Below are positions 1 through 12,945 of a stretch of 64,000 bases of DNA, one piece after another. The notes below the pieces were generated by a model that was not told the DNA's origin, ran no database searches, and saw only the letters and a program-made list of their open reading frames with translations. Numbering within the stretch: the stretch's first letter is position 1; each line of letters opens with the position of its first letter. Location of the stretch: positions 3,906,001 through 3,970,000 of the forward strand of contig OY720101.1 of assembly GCA_963082875.1 (NCBI GenBank), read 5' to 3'. Origin of the DNA: Corella eumyota (taxonomy: Eukaryota; Chordata; Ascidiacea; Phlebobranchia; Corellidae). The position numbers and the translations under genes are program-made.

Positions 1-1381
1 ATTTCTTTATCTGGGATTTAAGTTGCGCATCTAATAAAGCAATTAATTTTGGATTTTAAGATTTGGCAATTTTTATGTAATATGCACATAACTTTTATGA
101 ATATTAATATTTTTTTTTAAATATTTTTTAAATAGGTTCATAACGTTACTGCAGTTGTTTTGGTAAATTGAATTTCGAATTTAAAAAAAAAAATTTGTAT
201 AAACTTATAATTATATATGCATATGACCTCACCGGGTCACTTAAAGGCTAACTGGCCAAAACAAAAATTTGTCCTAACTTTTTTATTTTAAATTTTTTTT
301 GCAAATTTCTTTATCTGGGATTTAAGTTAGACAAGTGCGCATCTAATAAAGCAATTAATTTTGGATTTTAAGATTTGGCAATTTTTATGTAATATGCACA
401 TTACTTTTATGAATATTAATATTTTTTTTTAAATATTTTTTAGATAGGTTCATAACGTTACTGCAGTTGTTTTGGTAAATTGAATTTCGAATTTAAAAAA
501 AAAAAATTGTATAAACTTATAATTATATATGCATATGACCTAACCGGGTCAATTAAAGGCCAACTGGCCAAAACAAAAATTTGTCCTAACTTTTTTATTT
601 TAAATTTTTTTTGCAAATTTCTTTATCTGGGATTTAAGTTAGACAAGTGTGCATCTAATAAAGCAATTAATTTTGGATTTTAAGATTTGGCAATTTTTAT
701 GTAACATGCACATAACTTTTATGAATATTAATATTTTTGAAAAATATTCTTAAAATAGGTTCATAACGTTACTGCAGTTGTTTTGGTAAATTAAATTTCA
801 AATTTAAAAAAAAAAAAATTTTGTATAAACTTATAATTATATATGCATATGACCTCACCGGGGTCACTTAAAGGCCAACTGGCCAAAACAAAAATTTGTC
901 TTAACTTTTTTATTTTAAATTTTTTTTGCAAATTTCTTTATCTGGGATTTAAGTTAGACAAGTGCGCATCTAATAAAGCAATTAATTTTGGATTTTAAGA
1001 TTTGGCAATTTTTATGTAATATGCACATAACTTTTATGAATTATTTTTTAAAAATATTCTTAAAATAGGTTCATAACGTTACTGCAGTTGTTTTGGTAAA
1101 TTGAATTTCAAATTAAAAAAAAATAAATTTGTATAAACTTATAATTATATATGCATATGACCTCACCGGGGTCACTTAAAGGCCAACTGGCCAAAACAAA
1201 AATTTGTCCTAACTTTTTTATTTTAAATTTTTTTTGCAAATTTCTTTATCTGGGATTTAAGTTAGACAAGTGCGCATCTAATAAAGCAATTAATTTTGGA
1301 TTTTAAGATTTGGCAATTTTTATGAAATATGCACATAACTTTTATGAATATTAATATTTTTTTTTAAATATTTTTTAAATA
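1..1381. repeat. Right end of a B-type higher-order block
   Basis: This stretch matches 11254-12634 at a constant offset of 11,253 bp, so the window opens inside a B block whose left part is not seen. It starts at a short monomer (AAGTTGCGC variant) and ends at a monomer with the GAAATATGCAC variant, just as B1 and B2 do. One visible difference from the later copy is ATTAAAGG for ACTTAAAGG near 552. Confidence 0.85.
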
Positions 1382-3588
1382 GGTTCATAACGTTACTGCA
1401 GTTGTTTTGGTAAATTGAATTTCGAATTTAAAAAAAAAAATTTGTATAAACTTATAATTATATATGCATATGACCTCACCGGGTCACTTAAAGGCTAACT
1501 GGCCAAAACAAAAATTTGTCCTAACTTTTTTATTTTAAATTTTTTTTGCAAATTTCTTTATCTGGGATTTAAGTTAGACAAGTGCGCATCTAATAAAGCA
1601 ATTAATTTTGGATTTTAAGATTTGGCAATTTTTATATAATATGCACATAACTTTTATGAATATTAATATTTTTGAAAAATATTCTTAAATTAGGTTCATA
1701 ACGTTACTGCAGTTGTTTTGGTAAATTGAATTTCAAATTAAAAAAAAAAAATTTTTGTATAAACTTATAATTATATATGCATATGACCTCACCGGGGTCA
1801 CTTAAAGGCCAACTGGCCAAAACAAAAATTTGTCGTAACTTTTTTATTTTAAATTTTTTTTGCAAATTTCTTTATCTGGGATTTAAGTTAGACAAGTGCG
1901 CATCTAATAAAGCAATTAATTTTGGATTTTAAGATTTGGCAATTTTTATGTAATATGCACATAACTTTTATGAATATTAATATTTTTTTTTTAAATATTC
2001 TTAAAATAGGTTCATAACGTTACTGCAGTTGTTTTGGTAAATTGAATTTCAAATTAAAAAAAAAATTTTGCATAAACTTATAATTATATATGCATATGAC
2101 CTCACCGGGGTCACTTAAAGGCCAACTGGCCAAAACAAAAATTTGTCCTAACTGTTTTATTTTAAATTTTTTTTGCAAATTTCTTTATCTGGGATTTAAG
2201 TTAGACAAGTGCGCATCTAATAAAGCAATTAATTTTGGATTTTAAGATTTGGCAATTTTTATGTAATATGCACATAACTTTTATGAATATTAATATTTTT
2301 TTAAAATATTCTTAAAATAGGTTCATAACGTTACTGCAGTTGTTTTGGTAAATTGAATTTCAAATTAAAAAAAAAAAAATTTTTGTATAAACTTATAATT
2401 ATATATGCATATGACCTGACCTCACCGGGGTCACTTAAAGGCCAACTGGCCAAAACAAAAATTTGTCCTAACTTTTTTATTTTAAATTTTTTTGCAAATT
2501 TCTTTATCTGGGATTTAAGTTAGACAAGTGCGCATCTAATAAAGCAATTAATTTTGGATTTTAAGATTTGGCAATTTTTATGTAATATGCACATAACTTT
2601 TATGAATATTAATATTTTTGAAAAATATTCTTAAAATAGGTTCATAACGTTACTGCAGTTGTTTTGGTAAATTGAATTTCAAATTAAAAAAAAAAAAAAT
2701 TTTTGTATAAACTTATAATTATATATGCATATGACCTGACCTCACCGGGGTCACTTAAAGGCCAACTGGCCAAAACAAAAATTTGTCCTAACTTTTTTAT
2801 TTTAAATTTTTTTGCAAATTTCTTTATCTGGGATTTAAGTTAGACAAGTGCGCATCTAATAAAGCAATTAATTTTGGATTTTAAGATTTGGCAATTTTTA
2901 TGTAATATGCACATAACTTTTATGAATATTAATATTTTTGAAAAATATTCTTAAAATAGGTTCATAACGTTACTGCAGTTGTTTTGGTAAATTGAATTTC
3001 AAATTAAAAAAAAAAAAAATTTTTGTATAAACTTATAATTATATATGCATATGACCTGACCTCACCGGGGTCACTTAAAGGCCAACTGGCCAAAACAAAA
3101 ATTTGTCCTAACTTTTTTATTTTAAATTTTTTTGCAAATTTCTTTATCTGGGATTTAAGTTAGACAAGTGCGCATATAATAAAGCAATTAATTTTGGATT
3201 TTAAGATTTGGCAATTTTTATGTAATATGCACATAACTTTTATGAATATTAATATTTTTGAAAAATATTCTTAAAATAGGTTCATAACGTTACTGCAGTT
3301 GTTTTGGTAAATTGAAATTCAAATTAAAAAAAAAAAGAAAATTTTGTATAAACTTATAATTATATATGCATATGACCTCACCGGGGTCACTTAAAGGCCA
3401 ACTGGCCAAAACAAAAATTTGTCCTAACTGTTTTATTTTAAATTTTTTTTGCAAATTTTTTTATCTGGGATTTAAGTTGCGCATCTAATAAAGCAATTAA
3501 TTTTGGATTTTAAGATTTGGCAATTTTTATGTAATATGCACATAACTTTTATGAATATTAATATTTTTTTTTAAATATTTTTTAAATA
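1382..3588. repeat. Higher-order block A1 (7 monomers, 2,207 bp)
   Basis: The variant order is: GGCTAACTGG monomer, ATATAATATGC monomer (about 1632), TTTTGCATAAAC monomer, a TTTTTTAAAATATTC monomer, three monomers with the 5-bp duplication GACCTGACCTCACC (about 2413, 2733, 3053), then the 8-bp-deleted AAGTTGCGC monomer (about 3475). The same order recurs in five later blocks, which defines the unit. Confidence 0.88.
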
Positions 3589-5474
3589 GGTTCATAACGT
3601 TACTGCAGTTGTTTTGGTAAATTGAATTTCGAATTTAAAAAAAAAAATTTGTATAAACTTATAATTATATATGCATATGACCTCACCGGGTCACTTAAAG
3701 GCTAACTGGCCAAAACAAAAATTTGTCCTAACTTTTTTATTTTAAATTTTTTTTGCAAATTTCTTTATCTGGGATTTAAGTTAGACAAGTGCGCATCTAA
3801 TAAAGCAATTAATTTTGGATTTTAAGATTTGGCAATTTTTATATAATATGCACATAACTTTTATGAATATTAATATTTTTGAAAAATATTCTTAAATTAG
3901 GTTCATAACGTTACTGCAGTTGTTTTGGTAAATTGAATTTCAAATTAAAAAAAAAAAATTTTTGTATAAACTTATAATTATATATGCATATGACCTCACC
4001 GGGGTCACTTAAAGGCCAACTGGCCAAAACAAAAATTTGTCGTAACTTTTTTATTTTAAATTTTTTTTGCAAATTTCTTTATCTGGGATTTAAGTTAGAC
4101 AAGTGCGCATCTAATAAAGCAATTAATTTTGGATTTTAAGATTTGGCAATTTTTATGTAATATGCACATAACTTTTATGAATATTAATATTTTTTTTTTA
4201 AATATTCTTAAAATAGGTTCATAACGTTACTGCAGTTGTTTTGGTAAATTGAATTTCAAATTAAAAAAAAAATTTTGCATAAACTTATAATTATATATGC
4301 ATATGACCTCACCGGGGTCACTTAAAGGCCAACTGGCCAAAACAAAAATTTGTCCTAACTGTTTTATTTTAAATTTTTTTTGCAAATTTCTTTATCTGGG
4401 ATTTAAGTTAGACAAGTGCGCATCTAATAAAGCAATTAATTTTGGATTTTAAGATTTGGCAATTTTTATGTAATATGCACATAACTTTTATGAATATTAA
4501 TATTTTTTTAAAATATTCTTAAAATAGGTTCATAACGTTACTGCAGTTGTTTTGGTAAATTGAATTTCAAATTAAAAAAAAAAAAATTTTTGTATAAACT
4601 TATAATTATATATGCATATGACCTGACCTCACCGGGGTCACTTAAAGGCCAACTGGCCAAAACAAAAATTTGTCCTAACTTTTTTATTTTAAATTTTTTT
4701 GCAAATTTCTTTATCTGGGATTTAAGTTAGACAAGTGCGCATCTAATAAAGCAATTAATTTTGGATTTTAAGATTTGGCAATTTTTATGTAATATGCACA
4801 TAACTTTTATGAATATTAATATTTTTGAAAAATATTCTTAAAATAGGTTCATAACGTTACTGCAGTTGTTTTGGTAAATTGAATTTCAAATTAAAAAAAA
4901 AAAAATTTTTGTATAAACTTATAATTATATATGCATATGACCTGACCTCACCGGGGTCACTTAAAGGCCAACTGGCCAAAACAAAAATTTGTCCTAACTT
5001 TTTTATTTTAAATTTTTTTGCAAATTTCTTTATCTGGGATTTAAGTTAGACAAGTGCGCATATAATAAAGCAATTAATTTTGGATTTTAAGATTTGGCAA
5101 TTTTTATGTAATATGCACATAACTTTTATGAATATTAATATTTTTGAAAAATATTCTTAAAATAGGTTCATAACGTTACTGCAGTTGTTTTGGTAAATTG
5201 AAATTCAAATTAAAAAAAAAAAGAAAATTTTGTATAAACTTATAATTATATATGCATATGACCTCACCGGGGTCACTTAAAGGCCAACTGGCCAAAACAA
5301 AAATTTGTCCTAACTGTTTTATTTTAAATTTTTTTTGCAAATTTTTTTATCTGGGATTTAAGTTGCGCATCTAATAAAGCAATTAATTTTGGATTTTAAG
5401 ATTTGGCAATTTTTATGTAATATGCACATAACTTTTATGAATATTAATATTTTTTTTTAAATATTTTTTAAATA
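3589..5474. repeat. Higher-order block A2 (6 monomers, 1,886 bp)
   Basis: It has the same variant order as A1 but only two GACCTGACCTCACC monomers (about 4621 and 4940). It therefore equals A1 minus one monomer. It ends with the short AAGTTGCGC monomer near 5361. Confidence 0.88.
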
Positions 5475-8400
5475 GGTTCATAACGTTACTGCAGTTGTTT
5501 TGGTAAATTGAATTTCGAATTTAAAAAAAAAAATTTGTATAAACTTATAATTATATATGCATATGACCTCACCGGGTCACTTAAAGGCTAACTGGCCAAA
5601 ACAAAAATTTGTCGTAACTTTTTTATTTTAAATTTTTTTTGCAAATTTCTTTATCTGGGATTTAAGTTAGACAAGTGCGCATCTAATAAAGCAATTAATT
5701 TTGGATTTTAAGATTTGGCAATTTTTATGTAATATGCACATAACTTTTATGAATATTAATATTTTTTTTAAATATTCCTAAAATAGGTTCATAACGTTAC
5801 TGCAGTTGTTTTGGTAAATTGAATTTCAAATTAAAAAAAAAAAAATTTTTGTATAAACTTATAATTATATATGCATATGACCTCACCGGGGTCACTTAAA
5901 GGCCAACTGGCCAAAACAAAAATTTGTCCTAACTTTTATATTTTAAATTTTTTTTGCAAATTTCTTTATCTGGGATTTAAGTTAGACAAGTGCGCATCTA
6001 ATAAAGCAATTAATTTTGGATTTTAAGATTTGGCAATTTTTATGTAATATGCACATTACTTTTATGAATATTAATATTTTTTTTTAAATATTTTTTAAAT
6101 AGGTTCATAACGTTACTGCAGTTGTTTTGGTAAATTGAATTTCGAATTAAAAAAAAAAAAATTGTATAAACTTATAATTATATATGCATATGACCTAACC
6201 GGGTCACTTAAAGGCCAACTGGCCAAAACAAAAATTTGTCCTAACTTTTTTATTTTAAATTTTTTTTGCAAATTTCTTTATCTGGGATTTAAGTTAGACA
6301 AGTGCGCATCTAATAAAGCAATTAATTTTGGATTTTAAGATTTGGCAATTTTTATGTAACATGCACATAACTTTTATGAATATTAATATTTTTGAAAAAT
6401 ATTCTTAAAATAGGTTCATAACGTTACTGCAGTTGTTTTGGTAAATTAAACTTCAAATTTAAAAAAAAAAAAATTTTGTATAAACTTATAATTATATATG
6501 CATATGACCTCACCGGGGTCACTTAAAGGCCAACTGGCTAAAACAAAAATTTGTCCTAACTTTTTTATTTTAAATTTTTTTTGCAAATTTCTTTATCTGG
6601 GATTTAAGTTAAACAAGTGCGCATCTAATAAAGCAATTAATTTTGGATTTTAAGATTTGGCAATTTTTATGTAATATGCACATAACTTTTATGAATATTA
6701 ATATTTTTGAAAAATATTCTTAAAATAGGTTCATAACGTTACTGCAGTTGTTTCAGTAAATTGAATTTCAAATTTAAAAAAAAAAAATTTTGTATAAATT
6801 TATAATTATATATGCATATGGCCTCACCGGGGTCACTTAAAAGCCAACTGGCCAAAACAAAAATTTGTCCTAATTTTTTTATTTTAAATTTTTTTTGCAA
6901 ATTTCTTTATCTGGAATTTAAGTTAGACAAGTGCGCATCTAATAAAGCAATTAATTTTGGATTTTAAGATTTGGCAATTTTTATGTAATATGCAGATAAC
7001 TTTTATGAATTATTTTTTAAAAATATTCTTAAAATAGGTTTATAACGTTACTGCAGTTGTTTCAGTAAATTGAATTTCAAATTTAAAAAAAAAAAATTTT
7101 GTATAAATTTATAATTATATATGCATATGACCTCACCGGGGTCACTTAAAGGCCAACTGGCCAAAACAAAAATTTGTCCTAATTTTTTTATTTTAAATTT
7201 TTTTTGCAAATTTCTTTATCTGGAATTTAAGTTAGACAAGTGCGCATCTAATAAAGCAATTAATTTTGGATTTTAAGATTTGGCAATTTTTATGTAATAT
7301 GCAGATAACTTTTATGAATTATTTTTTAAAAATATTCTTAAAATAGGTTCATAACGTTACTGCAGTTGTTTTGGTAAATTGAATTTCAAATTAAAAAAAA
7401 AAAAATTTTTGTATAAACTTATAATTATATATGCATATGACCTCACCGGGGTCACTTAAAGGCCAACTGGCCAAAACAAAAATTTGTCCTAACTTTTTTA
7501 TTTTAAATTTTTTTTGCAAATTTCTTTATCTGGAATTTAAGTTAGACAAGTGCACATCTAATAAAGCAATTAATTTTGGATTTTAAGATTTGGCAATTTT
7601 TATGTAATATGCACATAACTTTTATGAATTATTTTTTAAAAATATTCTTAAAATAGGTTCATAACGTTACTGCAGTTGTTTTGGTAAATTGAATTTCAAA
7701 TTAAAAAAAAATAAATTTGTATAAACTTATAATTATATATGCATATGACCTCACCGGGTCACTTAAAGGCCAACTGGCCAAAACAAAAATTTGTCCTAAC
7801 TTTTTTATTTTAAATTTTTTTTGCAAATTTTTTTATCTGAGATTTAAGTTAGACAAGTGCGCATCTAATAAAGCAATTAATTTTGGATTTTAAGATTTGG
7901 CAATTTTTATGAAATATGCACATAACTTTTATGAATATTAATATTTTTGAAAAATATTCTTAAAATAGGTTCATAACGTTACTGCAGTTGTTTTGGTAAA
8001 TTGAAGTTCAAATTAAAAAAAAAAAGAAAATTTTGTATAAACTTATAATTATATATGCATATGACTTCACCGGGTCACTTAAAGGCCAACTGGCCAAAAC
8101 AAAAATTTGTCCTAACTGTTTTATTTTAAATTTTTTTTGCAAATTTCTTTATCTGGGATTTAAGTTGCGCATCTAATAAAGCAATTAATTTTGGATTTTA
8201 AGATTTGGCAATTTTTATGTAATATGCACATAACTTTTATGAATATTAATATTTTTTTTTAAATATTTTTTAAATAGGTTCATAACGTTACTGCAGTTGT
8301 TTTGGTAAATTGAATTTCGAATTTAAAAAAAAAAATTTGTATAAACTTATAATTATATATGCATATGACCTCACCGGGTCACTTAAAGGCTAACTGGCCA

Positions 8401-11400
8401 AAACAAAAATTTGTCGTAACTTTTTTATTTTAAATTTTTTTTGCAAATTTCTTTATCTGGGATTTAAGTTAGACAAGTGCGCATCTAATAAAGCAATTAA
8501 TTTTGGATTTTAAGATTTGGCAATTTTTATGTAATATGCACATAACTTTTATGAATATTAATATTTTTTTTAAATATTCCTAAAATAGGTTCATAACGTT
8601 ACTGCAGTTGTTTTGGTAAATTGAATTTCAAATTAAAAAAAAAAAAATTTTTGTATAAACTTATAATTATATATGCATATGACCTCACCGGGGTCACTTA
8701 AAGGCCAACTGGCCAAAACAAAAATTTGTCCTAACTTTTTTATTTTAAATTTTTTTTGCAAATTTCTTTATCTGGAATTTAAGTTAGACAAGTGCGCATC
8801 TAATAAAGCAATTAATTTTAGATTTTAAGATTTGGCAATTTTTATGTAATATGCACATAACTTTTATGAATTATTTTTTAAAAATATTCTTAAAATAGGT
8901 TCATAACGTTACTGCAGTTGTTTTGGTAAATTGAATTTCAAATTAAAAAAAAATAAATTTGTATAAACTTATAATTATATATGCATATGACTTCACCGGG
9001 TCACTTAAAGGCCAACTGGCCAAAACAAAAATTTGTCCTAACTTTTTTATTTTAAATTTTTTTTGCAAATTTTTTTATCTGAGATTTAAGTTAGACAAGT
9101 GCGCATCTAATAAAGCAATTAATTTTGGATTTTAAGATTTGGCAATTTTTATGAATTATGCACATAACTTTTATGAATATTAATATTTTTGAAAAATATT
9201 CTTAAAATAGGTTCATAACGTTACTGCAGTTGTTTTGGTAAATTGAAGTTCAAATTAAAAAAAAAAAGAAAATTTTGTATAAACTTATAATTATATATGC
9301 ATATGACTTCACCGGGTCACTTAAAGGCCAACTGGCCAAAACAAAAATTTGTCCTAACTGTTTTATTTTAAATTTTTTTTGCAAATTTCTTTATCTGGGA
9401 TTTAAGTTGCGCATCTAATAAAGCAATTAATTTTGGATTTTAAGATTTGGCAATTTTTATGTAATATGCACATAACTTTTATGAATATTAATATTTTTTT
9501 TTAAATATTTTTTAAATAGGTTCATAACGTTACTGCAGTTGTTTTGGTAAATTGAATTTCGAATTTAAAAAAAAAAATTTGTATAAACTTATAATTATAT
9601 ATGCATATGACCTCACCGGGTCACTTAAAGGCTAACTGGCCAAAACAAAAATTTGTCGTAACTTTTTTATTTTAAATTTTTTTTGCAAATTTCTTTATCT
9701 GGGATTTAAGTTAGACAAGTGCGCATCTAATAAAGCAATTAATTTTGGATTTTAAGATTTGGCAATTTTTATGTAATATGCACATAACTTTTATGAATAT
9801 TAATATTTTTTTTAAATATTCCTAAAATAGGTTCATAACGTTACTGCAGTTGTTTTGGTAAATTGAATTTCAAATTAAAAAAAAAAAAATTTTTGTATAA
9901 ACTTATAATTATATATGCATATGACCTCACCGGGGTCACTTAAAGGCCAACTGGCCAAAACAAAAATTTGTCGTAACTTTTTTATTTTAAATTTTTTTTG
10001 CAAATTTCTTTATCTGGGATTTAAGTTAGACAAGTGCGCATCTAATGAAGCAATTAATTTTGGATTTTAAGATTTGGCAATTTTTATGTAATATGCACAT
10101 TACTTTTATGAATATTAATATTTTTTTTTAAATATTTTTTAAATAGGTTCATAACGTTACTGCAGTTGTTTTGGTAAATTGAATTTCGAATTTAAAAAAA
10201 AAAAATTGTATAAACTTATAATTATATATGCATATGACCTAACCGGGTCACTTAAAGGCCAACTGGCCAAAACAAAAATTTGTCCTAACTTTTTTATTTT
10301 AAATTTTTTTTGCAAATTTCTTTATCTGGGATTTAAGTTAGACAAGTGCGCATCTAATAAAGCAATTAATTTTGGATTTTAAGATTTGGCAATTTTTATG
10401 TAACATGCACATAACTTTTATGAATATTAATATTTTTGAAAAATATTCTTAAAATAGGTTCATAACGTTACTGCAGTTGTTTTGGTAAATTAAATTTCAA
10501 ATTTAAAAAAAAAAAAATTTTGTATAAACTTATAATTATATATGCATATGACCTCACCGGGGTCACTTAAAGGCCAACTGGCCAAAACAAAAATTTGTCT
10601 TAACTTTTTTATTTTAAATTTTTTTTGCAAATTTCTTTATCTGGGATTTAAGTTAGACAAGTGCGCATCTAATAAAGCAATTAATTTTGGATTTTAAGAT
10701 TTGGCAATTTTTATGTAATATGCACATAACTTTTATGAATTATTTTTTAAAAATATTCTTAAAATAGGTTCATAACGTTACTGCAGTTGTTTTGGTAAAT
10801 TGAATTTCAAATTTAAAAAAAATAAATTTGTATAAACTTATAATTATATATGCATATGACCTCACCGGGGTCACTTAAAGGCCAACTGGCCAAAACAAAA
10901 ATTTGTCCTAACTTTTTTATTTTAAATTTTTTTTGCAAATTTCTTTATCTGGGATTTAAGTTAGACAAGTGCGCATCTAATAAAGCAATTAATTTTGGAT
11001 TTTAAGATTTGGCAATTTTTATGAAATATGCACATAACTTTTATGAATATTAATATTTTTGAAAAATATTCTTAAAATAGGTTCATAACGTTACTGCAGT
11101 TGTTTTGGTAAATTGAAGTTCAAATTAAAAAAAAAAGAAAATTTTGTATAAACTTATAATTATATATGCATATGACCTCACCGGGTCACTTAAAGGCCAA
11201 CTGGCCAAAACAAAAATTTGTCCTAACTGTTTTATTTTAAATTTTTTTTGCAAATTTCTTTATCTGGGATTTAAGTTGCGCATCTAATAAAGCAATTAAT
11301 TTTGGATTTTAAGATTTGGCAATTTTTATGTAATATGCACATAACTTTTATGAATATTAATATTTTTTTTTAAATATTTTTTAAATAGGTTCATAACGTT

Positions 11401-12634
11401 ACTGCAGTTGTTTTGGTAAATTGAATTTCGAATTTAAAAAAAAAAATTTGTATAAACTTATAATTATATATGCATATGACCTCACCGGGTCACTTAAAGG
11501 CTAACTGGCCAAAACAAAAATTTGTCCTAACTTTTTTATTTTAAATTTTTTTTGCAAATTTCTTTATCTGGGATTTAAGTTAGACAAGTGCGCATCTAAT
11601 AAAGCAATTAATTTTGGATTTTAAGATTTGGCAATTTTTATGTAATATGCACATTACTTTTATGAATATTAATATTTTTTTTTAAATATTTTTTAGATAG
11701 GTTCATAACGTTACTGCAGTTGTTTTGGTAAATTGAATTTCGAATTTAAAAAAAAAAAATTGTATAAACTTATAATTATATATGCATATGACCTAACCGG
11801 GTCACTTAAAGGCCAACTGGCCAAAACAAAAATTTGTCCTAACTTTTTTATTTTAAATTTTTTTTGCAAATTTCTTTATCTGGGATTTAAGTTAGACAAG
11901 TGTGCATCTAATAAAGCAATTAATTTTGGATTTTAAGATTTGGCAATTTTTATGTAACATGCACATAACTTTTATGAATATTAATATTTTTGAAAAATAT
12001 TCTTAAAATAGGTTCATAACGTTACTGCAGTTGTTTTGGTAAATTAAATTTCAAATTTAAAAAAAAAAAAATTTTGTATAAACTTATAATTATATATGCA
12101 TATGACCTCACCGGGGTCACTTAAAGGCCAACTGGCCAAAACAAAAATTTGTCTTAACTTTTTTATTTTAAATTTTTTTTGCAAATTTCTTTATCTGGGA
12201 TTTAAGTTAGACAAGTGCGCATCTAATAAAGCAATTAATTTTGGATTTTAAGATTTGGCAATTTTTATGTAATATGCACATAACTTTTATGAATTATTTT
12301 TTAAAAATATTCTTAAAATAGGTTCATAACGTTACTGCAGTTGTTTTGGTAAATTGAATTTCAAATTAAAAAAAAATAAATTTGTATAAACTTATAATTA
12401 TATATGCATATGACCTCACCGGGGTCACTTAAAGGCCAACTGGCCAAAACAAAAATTTGTCCTAACTTTTTTATTTTAAATTTTTTTTGCAAATTTCTTT
12501 ATCTGGGATTTAAGTTAGACAAGTGCGCATCTAATAAAGCAATTAATTTTGGATTTTAAGATTTGGCAATTTTTATGAAATATGCACATAACTTTTATGA
12601 ATATTAATATTTTTTTTTAAATATTTTTTAAATA
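5475..12634. repeat. Higher-order block B1 (about 23 monomers, 7,160 bp)
   Basis: This long block contains short AAGTTGCGC monomers near 8161, 9405 and 11272, monomers with TTTCAGTAAATTG and GCAGATAAC variants (6.7-7.4 kb), and the CATTACTTTTATG monomers at 6.05, 10.1 and 11.65 kb. It recurs almost base for base as B2 at 18629-27353. From about 5.74 kb to the block end the offset is a constant 14,719 bp. A single difference is visible near 7555 (TGCACATC against TGCGCATC). Confidence 0.88.
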
Positions 12635-12945
12635 GGTTCATAACGTTACTGCAGTTGTTTTGGTAAATTGAATTTCGAATTTAAAAAAAAAAATTTGTAT
12701 AAACTTATAATTATATATGCATATGACCTCACCGGGTCACTTAAAGGCTAACTGGCCAAAACAAAAATTTGTCCTAACTTTTTTATTTTAAATTTTTTTG
12801 CAAATTTCTTTATCTGGGATTTAAGTTAGACAAGTGCGCATCTAATAAAGCAATTAATTTTGGATTTTAAGATTTGGCAATTTTTATGAAATATGCACAT
12901 AACTTTTATGAATATTAATATTTTTTTTTAAATATTTTTTAAATA
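12635..12945. repeat. Single extra monomer between B1 and A3
   Basis: Two adjacent monomers carry the GGCTAACTGG and GAAATATGCAC markers here (ends near 12.59 and 12.90 kb), whereas the corresponding junction at 27.3 kb has one. The offset between the two regions falls from 14,719 to about 14,407 across this point, so exactly one 311-bp unit was gained here or lost there. Confidence 0.75.
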
